Assembly: GCF_900167365.1 (NCBI RefSeq)
Contig: NZ_FUXL01000003.1
Span: 372,001-436,000 of the forward strand
Origin: Consotaella salsifontis
GTDB lineage: Bacteria; Pseudomonadota; Alphaproteobacteria; Rhizobiales; Rhizobiaceae
Length of the DNA: 64,000 nucleotides
Direction of reading: 5' to 3'
Made by a program: the position numbers and the translations under genes
In this document: positions 9,246-19,065 of the stretch, in pieces
Layout: every line of letters begins with the position of its first letter
Position numbering within the stretch: the stretch's first letter is position 1
The notes under the pieces: model-generated
Told to the model about the DNA's origin: nothing
What the model saw: only the letters and a program-made list of their open reading frames with translations
Database searches by the model: none

Positions 9246-10625
9246 ATGGCAACGGAGTGGGCCCCCACCAGTTGGCGAGGGAAGCCGATCCAGCAGGTTC
9301 CCGATTACCCGGACTTCCAAGTGCTGGAGAGCGTCGAGAAGCGCTTGAAAAGCTATCCGCCGCTGGTCTTCGCCGGCGAGGCGAGAAAGCTCAAGCAGTC
9401 GCTCGCGGCCGTTTCCGAAGGACGTGCCTTCCTGCTTCAGGGCGGCGACTGCGCCGAATCCTTTGCCGAGCATGGCGCCGACAATATTCGCGATTTCTTT
9501 CGTGCGTTCCTGCAGATGGCGGTGGTGCTGACCTTTGCCGCCGCCTCGCCGGTGGTGAAGGTCGGGCGCATCGCCGGCCAGTTCGCCAAGCCGCGTTCGT
9601 CGGGCTCGGAGACCCGCGATGGCGTGACGCTGCCCTCCTATCGTGGCGACATCATCAACGGCATCGACTTCGACGAGCCCTCGCGCCTGCCCAATCCCGA
9701 GCGGCAGGAGATGGCCTACCGCCAGTCGGCGGCGACGCTCAATCTTCTGCGCGCCTTCGCCCAGGGCGGTTATGCCAACCTGGAAAACGTCCACAGCTGG
9801 ATGCTCGGCTTCCTGTCCGACAGCCCGCAGGCGGCGCGCTACCGGGCGCTCGCCGACCGCATCTCGGAGACGATGAGCTTCATGAAGGCCATCGGGATCA
9901 CCTCCGAGGCGCATACGGCGCTGCGCGAGACGGATTTCTTCACCAGCCATGAAGCCTTGCTTCTCGGCTACGAGGAGGCGCTGACGCGCGTCGATTCGAC
10001 CTCGGGCGATTGGTACGCGACCTCGGGCCACATGATCTGGATCGGCGATCGGACGCGGCAGCTCGACCACGCCCACGTCGAGTACTGCCGGGGCGTCAAG
10101 AATCCGCTCGGCATCAAGTGCGGCCCGAGCCTTGCGCCGGACGACCTTCTGCGCCTGATCGATGTTCTCAATCCCGCCAACGAGGCCGGGCGGTTGACGC
10201 TCATCGCCCGGTTTGGGCATGAGAAGGTGGAGTCGCACCTGCCGAAGCTCATCCGGGCGGTGGAGCGCGAAGGGCGGCGGGTGGTGTGGTCGTGCGATCC
10301 GATGCACGGCAACACGATCACCCTCAACCACTACAAGACCCGGCCGTTCGACCGCATCCTCTCCGAGGTGCGGAGCTTCTTCGACGTTCACCGCGCCGAG
10401 GGCACCCATGCCGGCGGCCTCCATATCGAGATGACCGGCAAGGACGTGACCGAATGCACCGGTGGCGCCCATGCGCTGTCGGCCGAGGATCTTTCGGACC
10501 GCTACCACACCCACTGCGATCCGCGGCTCAACGCCAATCAGGCGCTGGAGCTCGCCTTCCTGGTGGCCGAGCTGATAAAGAGCCACCGCATGCTGCCGGC
10601 AACGCAGAAGGCGGCGAACTTCTGA
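9246..10625 (+). CDS. Class II (plant-type) 3-deoxy-7-phosphoheptulonate (DAHP) synthase
   Basis: 459 residues, usual length for class II DAHP synthase, the enzyme joining phosphoenolpyruvate and erythrose-4-phosphate at the start of the shikimate pathway. Family motifs: [23 protein letters not shown] (metal-binding Cys), [41 protein letters not shown], and [18 protein letters not shown] near the C-terminus. ATG with GGGAG upstream. It has its own upstream region after a terminator and stands alone, not in an aro operon. Class II enzymes are the normal form in rhizobia. Confidence 0.95.
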   Translation: MATEWAPTSWRGKPIQQVPDYPDFQVLESVEKRLKSYPPLVFAGEARKLKQSLAAVSEGRAFLLQGGDCAESFAEHGADNIRDFFRAFLQMAVVLTFAAASPVVKVGRIAGQFAKPRSSGSETRDGVTLPSYRGDIINGIDFDEPSRLPNPERQEMAYRQSAATLNLLRAFAQGGYANLENVHSWMLGFLSDSPQAARYRALADRISETMSFMKAIGITSEAHTALRETDFFTSHEALLLGYEEALTRVDSTSGDWYATSGHMIWIGDRTRQLDHAHVEYCRGVKNPLGIKCGPSLAPDDLLRLIDVLNPANEAGRLTLIARFGHEKVESHLPKLIRAVEREGRRVVWSCDPMHGNTITLNHYKTRPFDRILSEVRSFFDVHRAEGTHAGGLHIEMTGKDVTECTGGAHALSAEDLSDRYHTHCDPRLNANQALELAFLVAELIKSHRMLPATQKAANF

Positions 10626-10752
10626 TACTCCCGCCGTCCGCCGGCGCGTTACCGGCGGTGGACGGCAACGGGCGATGAACGCTCCGTTCGCTCGTTGAGC
10701 GGCTAATCGGCAATGCGCGTGCCGGCTATCTTTCTGGTCGAAGGAGATAGCC

Positions 10753-11553
10753 ATGAACCGCTTGCCAACACTCTTCCTCTCTCACGGTTCGCCCGATGTG
10801 GCGATCGCAGAGACGGCGGCGACGCGCTTTCTGCGGGACCTCGCAGTTAGCCTGCCACGACCAAAGGCGATTGTCGTCGCCTCGGCGCACTTCGAATCGG
10901 ACCGCGTCCTTTTGAGCGCCGACGCGAAGCCGGACACCATTCACGACTTTGGCGGCTTCGATCCGCGGCTTTATGACATGCGCTATCCGGCGCCCGGCGA
11001 TCCGGAGCTTGCGGAGGATCTGGCGCGGCGACTGCGCGGTGTCGGCTTCGACGCGGCGGCGGTGCGCCAGCGCGGCTATGACCACGGCACCTGGGTGCCA
11101 CTCATCCTGGCCTACCCTGAAGCGGACATTCCCGTCGTTCAGCTGTCCGTCGACCCCATGGCGGGGCCTGCGCATCATCTGAAACTCGGTCAGGCGCTAT
11201 CGGCGCTGCCCTCCGAAGACGTGTTGGTGATTGGCTCGGGCTCCTTCACACACAATCTGCGGGCTGCCTTCACGGCCATGAGTGGCGGCCGGCGCGACGC
11301 CGAGGCGCCGCACTGGGTGGTCGAGTTCGCTGATTGGATGCGCGAGAAGATCGAGGCCGGCGATACCGAGGCACTCGTCGATTATCGGACGAGGGCGCCT
11401 TTCGCGGTGGAGAACCATCCGAGCGACGAGCACTTGATGCCGCTGTTCGTGGCGTTGGGCGCGGCGGGGGACGGCGGCCGTGTGAGGCGCCTTCATTCCA
11501 GCCACGACTTCGGGGCGCTCGCGATGGACGCCTATGCTTTTGGAGACTCGTGA
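10753..11553 (+). CDS. Class III extradiol dioxygenase family protein (DODA/YgiD-like)
   Basis: 266 residues of the LigB/DODA fold. Metal-site motifs are LFLSHGSP (His about residue 11), VASAHFES (His about 48) and YDHGTWVPL (His about 99), with IGSGSFTHNL later. Bacterial relatives cleave DOPA-like catechols or are uncharacterised; YgiD-type proteins need a mononuclear iron or zinc. SD-like AAGGAGA lies just before the ATG. No aromatic degradation genes are adjacent, so the substrate cannot be named. It converges on the DedA gene with 17 bases between. Confidence 0.85.
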   Translation: MNRLPTLFLSHGSPDVAIAETAATRFLRDLAVSLPRPKAIVVASAHFESDRVLLSADAKPDTIHDFGGFDPRLYDMRYPAPGDPELAEDLARRLRGVGFDAAAVRQRGYDHGTWVPLILAYPEADIPVVQLSVDPMAGPAHHLKLGQALSALPSEDVLVIGSGSFTHNLRAAFTAMSGGRRDAEAPHWVVEFADWMREKIEAGDTEALVDYRTRAPFAVENHPSDEHLMPLFVALGAAGDGGRVRRLHSSHDFGALAMDAYAFGDS

Positions 11554-11570
11554 CGTTCTTTGGTCATCGC

Positions 11571-12242
11571 TCAGTCGTCAGAGAACGGGCTCGGCTCCTT
11601 GCCGCGGCGCATGACGGGAATGAACCGCAACCGCGGGCGGCCGTCGCTGTGGCCCTCGGGGAAGCGCGAACGCTTGATCAGAGCCGGCCCCCACTGACGC
11701 CATGCGAACCACAGGGTCAGGGCGACGGCGATGACGCCGAGCGTGATGCCGACGCCGCGTTCCAAAATTTCGAGATGGGCGAAGACGGAACCGATCGAGT
11801 AGCCGAAGACGTAGCCGATCGTGGTGAAGAGGCCGGCCCAGATCGCCGCGCCGACGAAGTTCAAGAGCAGGAAGCGAACGACCGTGATCCGCGACATGCC
11901 AAGGGCGATCAGTCCCGGAACGCGCAGGCCGTAGATGTAACGGTTCACGATGACGAAATAGGCTTGATAGCGCTCGACCAGGCGTAGCGCCTTGGCGAAC
12001 TTTCGCCGCGCCTTCCAGCGCCGAACCCAGCGATGACCGGAGAAGAATCGGGCGAAGAGGAACACCGCGAGATCGCCGAGAAACGAGCCGATGAAGGCGA
12101 GGGCGGCCATCAGCTCGAAGGGGTAGACATTGCGATAGGCAAGAAAGCCGCCGATGATGGCGAAAACCTCACCCTCGACGAACGTGCCCGCAAAGACGAT
12201 GAGCGGCCCAAACTGACTGATGAGAGCGAGGATCTGATACAC
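11571..12242 (-). CDS. DedA family membrane protein
   Basis: 223 residues starting at a GTG (GGAG six bases upstream). DedA/VTT features: FVEGEVFAIIGGFLAYR, a re-entrant-type glycine-rich segment FIGSFLGDLAVFLFAR, VNRYIYGLRVPG with the conserved Arg residues, FLLLNFVGAAIWAGLF, and about five hydrophobic segments. DedA proteins are inner-membrane transporters linked to undecaprenyl phosphate or phospholipid scrambling and envelope integrity; substrate not deducible here. The C-terminal 30 residues are basic and likely cytoplasmic. Confidence 0.88.
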   Translation of the reverse strand: MYQILALISQFGPLIVFAGTFVEGEVFAIIGGFLAYRNVYPFELMAALAFIGSFLGDLAVFLFARFFSGHRWVRRWKARRKFAKALRLVERYQAYFVIVNRYIYGLRVPGLIALGMSRITVVRFLLLNFVGAAIWAGLFTTIGYVFGYSIGSVFAHLEILERGVGITLGVIAVALTLWFAWRQWGPALIKRSRFPEGHSDGRPRLRFIPVMRRGKEPSPFSDD

Positions 12243-12609
12243 GCTTTCTCCGCGCGGTCATTTTCCGGCCGACCGGGCCGAACTGTGATGAAGATGGCGA
12301 TACTCGCCTTTGCCGAACTTGCAAAGACGGTACAGCAACAACGGTAAACTCCTCGCGTCCGATATCGGCTCTTGTTTCCGCAAGGTCTGGCGCAAAGGCA
12401 ACCAGGGTGGCTCCGCGCGCTCGAAACTCAAGCCTTGGCCGGTACGAACGCGATATGGGGGCAGGCGCCGCGCGTTGCAATCGTGTCAGCGCCGCTTTAC
12501 TCGTCCAGACAATTGAGCTCCACCTCCTCCATGACAGGCGAATGCGGCACGAATCCGGAAGACGCTCCGCGATCCGCCGCTCCCACCGACGCGCAGAGGG
12601 GCTTTTTGA
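12243..12609. other. Intergenic region between divergent dedA and small membrane-protein genes
   Basis: 367 bases with only short frames lacking good ribosome sites. It must carry the promoters for both flanking genes. I see no palindrome, repeat or RNA structure that I can name. Confidence 0.4.
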
Positions 12610-12909
12610 ATGATGGACCTGCCGAAGCCGGATGCGTTGGCGACTCTCGCCTTTGTTCTCGCAGGGCTCTTCCTTCTGCGCTTTCTGCTTCTGGTTCGCC
12701 GGCTTGATCGGTGGCAGGCGCGAGAAAACGGGGTTCGCGAGGGGGACTATCGCCGGTTCTTGCGCAAGGGGAGCTTCGGCGCCGATCTCGAACCGGAACG
12801 CACGATGGCGGTGCGTCAACTCGTCATGGCCGGTCTCTTCCTGGCTGCGGGGCTCAGCCTGTTCCTCTGGCTGTTTCTCACGGGGCAACCCGTTCGGTTC
12901 TCGCTGTGA
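12610..12909 (+). CDS. Small two-helix membrane protein, hypothetical
   Basis: 99 residues, tandem ATGs at 12610 and 12613 behind GAGGGG. Two membrane helices: residues about 10-28 (LATLAFVLAGLFLLRFLLL) and about 70-92 (LVMAGLFLAAGLSLFLWLF), separated by a charged loop of about 40 residues with RRLDRWQARENG and DYRRFLRKG. Not recognised as a named family. It lies 52 bases upstream of gltX on the same strand and could be cotranscribed. Confidence 0.65.
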   Translation: MMDLPKPDALATLAFVLAGLFLLRFLLLVRRLDRWQARENGVREGDYRRFLRKGSFGADLEPERTMAVRQLVMAGLFLAAGLSLFLWLFLTGQPVRFSL

Positions 12910-12961
12910 AGGGCAAGCGAGTCGATTGCCAGAGCGCCGCCCCATGATCTAGTGAAGCTTC

Positions 12962-14332
12962 ATGACCGTCACCGTTCGTTTCGCGCCGTCGCCCACCGGC
13001 TATCTCCATATCGGCAACCTGCGCACCGCGCTGTTCAACTGGCTTTTCGCCCAGCGGAGCAATGGCCGGTTCATTCTTCGCTTCGACGATACCGACCGCG
13101 AGCGCTCCAGGAGCGAATATTCCGAGGCGATCGTCGAGGACCTTGCCTGGATCGGCATCCAGCCCGACCGCGTCGAACATCAATCGCGCCGGATCGCGCT
13201 CTATGATGCCGCCGCAGAGCGGCTGAAGGCGGCCGGCGTGCTCTATCCCTGCTATGAAAGTGCCGAGGAGCTGGAGCGCCGCCGCCGTTTGCGGCGGGTG
13301 CGGGGGCTGCCGCCGATCTATGGCCGCGAGGCGCTGAAGCTGACGGAAGACGACAGGCGCAGGCTGGAGGCCGAAGGACGCCGGCCCCATTGGCGTTTCC
13401 TGCTGCCGAACTTCGCCGATGATCCGTTCTCGCCGCGTCGAACGGAGATGAGCTGGAACGACCTCGTGCGCGGCGAGCAGAGCGTCGATCTTTCCTCGCT
13501 CTCGGACCCGATCCTGGTGCGCGAGGAGGGCAGCTATCTCTACACGCTGCCCTCGATCGTCGACGATGGCGACCTTGGCGTGACGCACGTCATCCGGGGC
13601 GACGACCACGTGACCAACACGGGCGTGCAGATCGCGATCTTTCAGGCGCTGGGGCTGGCGGTGCCGGTCTTCGGCCACCACAATCTTCTCACCACGATCA
13701 GCGGCGAGGGCCTTTCGAAGCGCACCGGCGCCCTGTCGCTGAGGACGCTGCGCGATGAGGGCTACGAGGCCATGGCGGTTGCCTCGCTCGCGGTCGAAGT
13801 GGGCCTTTCCGGCTCCATCGAGGCGGCGCCCGATCTCGACGCGCTCGGCGAGCGCGCCGACCTTTCCGCCGTTTCGGGCGCGCTTTCGAAGTTCGATCCC
13901 GCAGAGCTCGACCGTCTTAATCGCGATATCGTCCACCGCATGGACTATGGGGCGGTGGCTCCACGCCTAGCGGAGCTTCCGATTCCCTCTGGCGAGGCGG
14001 AGGCGTTCTGGCAGGCGATCCGGGCGAATTGCGCGAAGGTGGCGGATGCCGCGCTTTGGGCGGATGTCGTCTATGGGGGTATCGCGCCGGCCGAATTTGC
14101 GGATGACGATCTCACCTTCGTCCGAGAGGCGTTCGAGCTTCTTCCCGAGGAGCCGTGGGACGGTGAGACGTGGAGCGTCTGGACGAGCGGGGTCAAGGCC
14201 GCGACTGGGCGCAAGGGGCGCGCGCTTTTCATGCCGCTGCGCCGAGCGCTGACGGGGCTCGACCATGGTCCGGAGCTGAAAGAGCTTCTGCCGCTGATCG
14301 GCCGGGAGCGGGCGCTGGCCCGCCGCCCCTGA
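12962..14332 (+). CDS. gltX: Glutamate--tRNA ligase
   Basis: 456-residue class I synthetase charging tRNA-Glu. The HIGH-type motif is [21 protein letters not shown], the Rossmann acceptor region follows ([16 protein letters not shown]), and the KMSKS equivalent is [14 protein letters not shown] about residue 245. The C-terminal anticodon-binding part ends with [17 protein letters not shown]. Many alphaproteobacteria carry two GltX copies, one specialised for mischarging tRNA-Gln; which copy this is cannot be decided here. It converges on maeB with about 50 bases between, including a GC-rich inverted repeat (14344-14350 with 14369-14375). Confidence 0.93.
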   Translation: MTVTVRFAPSPTGYLHIGNLRTALFNWLFAQRSNGRFILRFDDTDRERSRSEYSEAIVEDLAWIGIQPDRVEHQSRRIALYDAAAERLKAAGVLYPCYESAEELERRRRLRRVRGLPPIYGREALKLTEDDRRRLEAEGRRPHWRFLLPNFADDPFSPRRTEMSWNDLVRGEQSVDLSSLSDPILVREEGSYLYTLPSIVDDGDLGVTHVIRGDDHVTNTGVQIAIFQALGLAVPVFGHHNLLTTISGEGLSKRTGALSLRTLRDEGYEAMAVASLAVEVGLSGSIEAAPDLDALGERADLSAVSGALSKFDPAELDRLNRDIVHRMDYGAVAPRLAELPIPSGEAEAFWQAIRANCAKVADAALWADVVYGGIAPAEFADDDLTFVREAFELLPEEPWDGETWSVWTSGVKAATGRKGRALFMPLRRALTGLDHGPELKELLPLIGRERALARRP

Positions 14333-14384
14333 TCGAGGACGAGGCGCGGGCCGGCGGCGTTTCACCCGCCCGCGCTTTGCCGTG

Positions 14385-16685
14385 TTATTTTGCTTCCACC
14401 GCTTCGGCGATGGCGATGGTCGCCATGTTGACGATGCCGCGTCCCGTCACCGACGGCGAAAGGATGTGCGCCGGCTGAGCCGCGCCGAGTAACATCGGCC
14501 CCACATGAAGCGCCTCGGTGATGGCCTGGACGGTCGTCATGGTGATGTTGGCCGCGTCGAGGCTTGGGAAGACCAGCAGATTGGCTTCGCCGGAAAGCGT
14601 CGTTCCGGGCAGCAGGCGCTTGCGGATCTGCTCGGACAAGGCCGCGTTGCCGTGCATCTCGCCATCGATTTCCAGACCGGGGTCGCGCTCGCGAATGAGG
14701 GCGAGGGCGTCCCTGAGCTTGCGCGTGTCCTCCAGGTCGTCGCTGCCGAAGTTCGAATGCGACAAGAGGGCCGCCTTGGGCTCAAGGCCGAAGCGGCGGA
14801 TCTGTCGGGCGGCCAGGACCGTCATTTCAGCGAGATCCTCGGCGTCGGGATAGCGCTGGAAATAGGTGTCGAGGAAGAACTTGGTCGTCTGCTGCGTAAT
14901 CAGGGCGCTGAGGGCCGCGAATTTGCGCGTCCCTTCCTTGGCGCCGATGATCTGGATGATGTCGCGCGCATGGGCCGCGAAGCCACCCTCAAGCCCGCAG
15001 AGCAGTGCGTCCGCGTCGCCGCGCGCCAGAGCAACGGCGCCAATTACCGTGCGGTTGGTGCGAAGAACCGTGCGCGCCTGATCCGGGGTGACGCCCTTGC
15101 GGCCGACCTTGTCGAGGTAGAAATCGACATAGGCGCCGTAGCGCGGATCATCCTCGGGGTTGATGATCTCGAAGTCCTGGCCGGGACGGATCTTGAGGCC
15201 GAAGCGCTCCAGGCGTGAGGCGATCACCGGCGGGCGGCCGATGAGGATCGGATGTCCAATGCTTTCCTCGAGAATGGTCTGGGCGGCGCGCATCACGCGC
15301 TCGTCCTCACCATCGGAGAAGATGACGCGCTTGCCGGAGTTGTTGGCGATCTGGAAGATCGGCTTCATCATCAGCCCCGAGCGGAAGACGAAGCGGCCGA
15401 GGCGCTCGAGATAGGCGTCGAAATCGGTGATCGGGCGAGAGGCGACGCCGGAATCCGCTGCCGCCTTGGCCACCGCCGGCGCGATCTTCAGGATCAGCCG
15501 AGTGTCGAAGGGCGAGGGGATCAGGTAGGTCGGCCCGAAGACCGGAGTTTCCGATCCATAGGCGCGCGCGGCGCTTTCGGAGACCTCCTCGCGGGCGAGC
15601 GCGGCGATGGCGTCCACCGCCGCCTTCTTCATCTCCTCGTTGATCGCAGTGGCGCCGCAGTCGAGGGCGCCGCGGAACATGAAGGGGAAGCAGAGGACGT
15701 TGTTGACCTGGTTCGGGAAGTCGGACCGGCCCGTGCAGATCATGGCGTCCGGGCGCACGGCGCGCGCCTCATCCGGCATGATTTCCGGTGTCGGGTTGGC
15801 GAGGGCGAGAATCAGCGGCCGCGGGGCCATCTTGGCGACCATCTCCGGCTTGACCAGCCCGGCGCGGGAGAGGCCGAGGAAGATGTCGGCGCCTTCCATG
15901 GCCTCAGGAAGCGTGCGCAGGCTCGTCTCTCGCGCATAGACAGCCTTTGAATAGTGAAGGTTCTCCTCGCGGCCGGCATAGATCACACCCTTGCTGTCGC
16001 AGCAGGTGATGTTCTCCAGGCGGGCTCCGAGCGAAACGAGCAGGTTGAGGCAGGCGATCGCCGAGGCGCCGGCGCCGGAGGCGACGATCTTCACATCCTC
16101 GATCTTCTTGTCCGCGAGCATCAGAGCGTTGCGCACGGCGGCCGCGACGATAATGGCCGTGCCATGCTGGTCGTCATGGAAGACCGGAATGCCCATCTTC
16201 TCCACCAGGCGCTTTTCGACCTCGAAGCACTCCGGCGCCTTGATATCCTCCAGATTGATGCCGCCGAATGTCGGCTCCAGCGACGAGATCACCTCGACCA
16301 TGGTCTCGACGTCCGGCGCATTGATCTCGATGTCGAAGACGTCGATGTTCGCGAACTTCTTGAAGAGAACGGCCTTGCCTTCCATGACGGGCTTCGAAGC
16401 GAGCGGCCCGATATCGCCGAGCCCCAGGACCGCGGTGCCGTTGGAGATGACGGCGACGAGGTTGGCGCGGCTCGTGTATTCGGCGGCTGTCGCCGGATCC
16501 TCGGCGATCGCAAGACAAGGCGCGGCGACGCCCGGCGAATAGGCGAGCGCGAGGTCGCGCTGGTTGCCCACGGGCTTTGACGGCCTGATGTTCAGTTTTC
16601 CCGGCACCGGATAGCGGTGATAGAAAAGAGCCTGCTCGTTGAGATCGCTTCCCGCCGAGGAAGGCTTGATTTCCGATTTCGTCAT
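14385..16685 (-). CDS. maeB: NADP-dependent malic enzyme with C-terminal phosphotransacetylase-like domain
   Basis: 766 residues from ATG 16685, chosen because GGGGGAAG lies just before it; the frame is open further upstream. The first part is malic enzyme: YHRYPVPGKLNI, YSPGVAAPC, the metal site in FHDDQHGTA and the NADP-binding GAGASAIACLNLL. It converts malate to pyruvate and CO2. The second part, from about residue 430, is a phosphotransacetylase-like domain (FSDGEDERVMRAAQ, IGRPPVI, DADALLCGL, AHILSPSVTGRGIVNM), known in MaeB and rhizobial Dme/Tme as regulatory rather than catalytic. Length fits the rhizobial form. Confidence 0.94.
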   Translation of the reverse strand: MTKSEIKPSSAGSDLNEQALFYHRYPVPGKLNIRPSKPVGNQRDLALAYSPGVAAPCLAIAEDPATAAEYTSRANLVAVISNGTAVLGLGDIGPLASKPVMEGKAVLFKKFANIDVFDIEINAPDVETMVEVISSLEPTFGGINLEDIKAPECFEVEKRLVEKMGIPVFHDDQHGTAIIVAAAVRNALMLADKKIEDVKIVASGAGASAIACLNLLVSLGARLENITCCDSKGVIYAGREENLHYSKAVYARETSLRTLPEAMEGADIFLGLSRAGLVKPEMVAKMAPRPLILALANPTPEIMPDEARAVRPDAMICTGRSDFPNQVNNVLCFPFMFRGALDCGATAINEEMKKAAVDAIAALAREEVSESAARAYGSETPVFGPTYLIPSPFDTRLILKIAPAVAKAAADSGVASRPITDFDAYLERLGRFVFRSGLMMKPIFQIANNSGKRVIFSDGEDERVMRAAQTILEESIGHPILIGRPPVIASRLERFGLKIRPGQDFEIINPEDDPRYGAYVDFYLDKVGRKGVTPDQARTVLRTNRTVIGAVALARGDADALLCGLEGGFAAHARDIIQIIGAKEGTRKFAALSALITQQTTKFFLDTYFQRYPDAEDLAEMTVLAARQIRRFGLEPKAALLSHSNFGSDDLEDTRKLRDALALIRERDPGLEIDGEMHGNAALSEQIRKRLLPGTTLSGEANLLVFPSLDAANITMTTVQAITEALHVGPMLLGAAQPAHILSPSVTGRGIVNMATIAIAEAVEAK

Positions 16686-16878
16686 GGATTTTTCTTCCCC
16701 CATCGCGCTCGCGCGGCGCCGGATGGCCTCGCAGGGCACGCCAAGTGGCCCCGCGAAGGGGGCCGTGGCGCTCCTCATACTGCAGCGCATCGACACGAGA
16801 AACAGAGCCTGCTCAATTCAATCGATTTGAAAATCGATTGAATGCCGAATGTCCTTGTGCGTCCTGCTCCTTCGCCCG

Positions 16879-16896
16879 CCGTCACACGGCTGATAC
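16879..16896 (+). promoter_or_regulatory. Possible Pho box upstream of the plcP-like gene
   Basis: Two direct 7-base elements, CCGTCAC and CTGATAC, separated by four bases, in the spacing of the PhoB site (CTGTCAT-N4-CTGTCAT). About 9 of 14 positions match. It ends 45 bases before the ATG. The reason to look was the predicted role of the gene in phosphate starvation; the match alone is weak. Confidence 0.3.
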
Positions 16897-16941
16897 GAGA
16901 ATCATGCACTTAGGCCTCGGACAAGGCACGAGGATCGCAAG

Positions 16942-17784
16942 ATGGCTGAGGCGACCGAGCCGACCGGGATACGGCACTTCCGAACGCTTTTCATTTCCGA
17001 CGTTCATCTCGGCTCCAAGGCCGCGCAGGCCGAGTTGCTGGTGGACTTCCTGCGGCGGCACGACGCCGAGACGATGTATCTCGTCGGCGACATCATAGAC
17101 GGCTGGCGGCTTCGCCGATCCTGGCACTTTCCCCAGCCCCACAACGACGTAGTCCAGAAGATCCTGCGCAAGGCCCGCAAGGGCTGCCGCGTCGTCTACA
17201 TCCCGGGCAACCACGACGAGTTCCTCCGCGATTTTCCGGGCGAGCACTTCGGCGGCATCGAAGTGAAGATGAACGCCACCCATGTCACCGCCGACGGCCG
17301 CCGCTTCCTGATCATGCACGGCGATGAATTCGATGTCGTGGTGCGCAACGCCCGTGTGCTCGCCTATCTCGGCGACTGGGCCTACGACGCGGCGATCATT
17401 CTCAACTCGCTCTTCAACACCGTGCGCCGGCGCCTGGGTTTCCCCTATTGGTCGTTTTCCGCCTGGGCCAAGCTGAAGGTCAAGAATGCCGTGAACTTCA
17501 TCGGGGCCTTCGAGGAGGCCCTGGCCGAGGAAGCCCATCGCCAGGATTGCGACGGGGTGATCTGCGGCCATATCCACCACGCCCTGATCGGCGAACGGGC
17601 CGGGATCGTCTACATCAACACAGGCGATTGGGTGGAAAGTTGCACGGCCGTCGCCGAACGTCACGACGGAGCCTTCGAGCTCATCCGCTGGACCGAGGTC
17701 ATGGGGCCGATCGCTATGCCACTGAAGGCGGTTGGCGCGTCACTGGAAACCAATCACCGCGCACGCGCCGCCGAAGCCGCCTGA
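16942..17784 (+). CDS. plcP: Metallophosphoesterase, probable phospholipase C PlcP (membrane lipid remodelling)
   Basis: 280-residue calcineurin-like phosphoesterase. Metal motifs in order: FISDVHLGS, VGDIIDGWRLR, IPGNHDEFLRDF, LIMHGDEFD, ICGHIHHA. Databases usually call this family UDP-2,3-diacylglucosamine hydrolase, but rhizobia generally use LpxI for lipid A. The S. meliloti member PlcP is a phospholipase C that removes phospholipid head groups under phosphate limitation. The next gene, 13 bases downstream, is a GT4 glycosyltransferase, the same plcP-agt pairing described for phosphate-starved marine bacteria. Substrate assignment is inference from family and context; an LpxH-like role is the alternative. 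Confidence 0.75.
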   Translation: MAEATEPTGIRHFRTLFISDVHLGSKAAQAELLVDFLRRHDAETMYLVGDIIDGWRLRRSWHFPQPHNDVVQKILRKARKGCRVVYIPGNHDEFLRDFPGEHFGGIEVKMNATHVTADGRRFLIMHGDEFDVVVRNARVLAYLGDWAYDAAIILNSLFNTVRRRLGFPYWSFSAWAKLKVKNAVNFIGAFEEALAEEAHRQDCDGVICGHIHHALIGERAGIVYINTGDWVESCTAVAERHDGAFELIRWTEVMGPIAMPLKAVGASLETNHRARAAEAA

Positions 17785-17797
17785 GTTCTCGCCCTTC

Positions 17798-18838
17798 ATG
17801 TCATCGTTGCGAATCCTGATTGCCACCGACGCGTGGTTTCCCCAGATCAACGGCGTCGTTCGGACGCTTTCCAATCTCTCCAACGAGTTGCAGAACCGTG
17901 GCGCCGAGGTCGAGATGGTCACGCCGTCCGATTTCGCCACGGTTCCTTGCCCCAGCTACCCCGAGATTCGCCTCGCTCTCGCGCGCCCGGCGAGGATTGC
18001 GGAGAGGATGGCGCGGTTCGATCCGCATGTCGTGCATATTGCCACCGAAGGTCCGATCGGCCTCGCCGCCCGGCGCGCGGCGCTGAAGAGCGGGCGGGCC
18101 TTCACCACCAGCTTTCACACGCGCTTTCCCGAATATCTGCGACGGCGGGCGCCAATCCCGGAAAGCGCGACCTATGCCTATCTGCGCTGGTTCCACCGGC
18201 CGGCCGCCGCCTGCCTGGTTCCGTCGAGCGGAATGGTCACGCTCTTGGAGAACAAGGGGTTCAACCGACTGGTGACGTGGCCGCGCGGCTTTGACCGCGC
18301 CGTTTTCCACCCACGTGACGGGATCGACCTCGGCCTGCCACGACCGATCTTCCTGACTGTCTCGCGTCTAGCGCCGGAGAAGAACATCGGCGCCTTTCTC
18401 GATCTCGATCTGCCGGGCTCGAAGGTCGTCGTCGGTGACGGGCCTTCTGCCGCTGCCTTGCGGCAACGATATCCGGATGCACACTTCCTTGGCGCCAAGA
18501 CCGGCGAAGAGCTGGGCCGGGTCTATTGCGGGGCCGACGTCTTCGTCTTTCCATCCAAGACCGATACCTTCGGCATCGTCCTCATCGAGGCGCTGGCCTG
18601 CGGACTGCCTATCGCCGCCTATCGCGAGCCGGGACCTCTCGACGTGGTCGGCGAGGGGGCGGCGGGGTGTCTTTCGGATGATCTCACTGAGGCGTGCGCC
18701 GCCGCTTTGTCCGTGGACAGGGCGGCAGCGCTTCGTCGGGCCGATGATTTTTCCTGGAAGGCATGCGCCGACGTCTTCCTGTCCACTGTCGAGGCGAGGT
18801 TGCCCGGTGTGGCATCGGAGGCCGCCTCCCTTTCATGA
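17798..18838 (+). CDS. GT4 glycosyltransferase, candidate diacylglycerol glycosyltransferase (Agt-like)
   Basis: 346 residues starting MSSLRILIATDAWFPQINGVVRT, a typical GT4 N-terminus. Further signatures: HIATEGPIGLAARRAA, SFHTRFPEYLRRR, WPRGFDRAVFHP, LTVSRLAPEKNI and the EX7E-type nucleotide site FPSKTDTFGIVLIEALACGLP. The family uses a nucleotide sugar to glycosylate lipids. Directly downstream of the PlcP-like gene, it would glycosylate the diacylglycerol that PlcP releases, giving phosphate-free glycolipids. The sugar donor is not predictable. No membrane helix, as expected for a peripheral enzyme. Confidence 0.8.
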   Translation: MSSLRILIATDAWFPQINGVVRTLSNLSNELQNRGAEVEMVTPSDFATVPCPSYPEIRLALARPARIAERMARFDPHVVHIATEGPIGLAARRAALKSGRAFTTSFHTRFPEYLRRRAPIPESATYAYLRWFHRPAAACLVPSSGMVTLLENKGFNRLVTWPRGFDRAVFHPRDGIDLGLPRPIFLTVSRLAPEKNIGAFLDLDLPGSKVVVGDGPSAAALRQRYPDAHFLGAKTGEELGRVYCGADVFVFPSKTDTFGIVLIEALACGLPIAAYREPGPLDVVGEGAAGCLSDDLTEACAAALSVDRAAALRRADDFSWKACADVFLSTVEARLPGVASEAASLS

Positions 18839-18920
18839 TCTCTTGCTTCCGCTCTTGCCTCGCCGCTTGGGTCCAATCCCGCACGGGTCGCGAGAAGTGT
18901 TGCGGCGCGACTACTCCTTG

Positions 18921-18936
18921 TTAAAAATGAGTTAAC
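18921..18936 (+). promoter_or_regulatory. CtrA binding site (full box) upstream of the mla-type operon
   Basis: TTAA-N7-TTAAC with no mismatch to the alphaproteobacterial CtrA consensus; the second half continues as TTAACC. It lies in the 361-base non-coding gap 18839-19199, 130 bases before a candidate 45-codon ORF and 264 bases before the MlaE-type gene. The CtrA kinase gene cckA is at 41.6 kb in this window. Nothing else recognisable is in the gap apart from that ORF. Confidence 0.6.
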
Positions 18937-19065
18937 CGGTTCAAGCTGACCGCTCGCTTTCATGACAGGCGGCGGTTGTCTCGCTAAGGTTCGGCGCCAA
19001 GTGACGTCCGTCCGCGATGCCGGGCGAGGCGTCCGCTGTAATTTGCGTCGAGAGAGAAGGCCGCG

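Noticed and set aside
10634-10665. Inverted repeat after the DAHP synthase gene as a terminator
   Set aside because: The stem has a bulge and no T-run follows; too weak to call.
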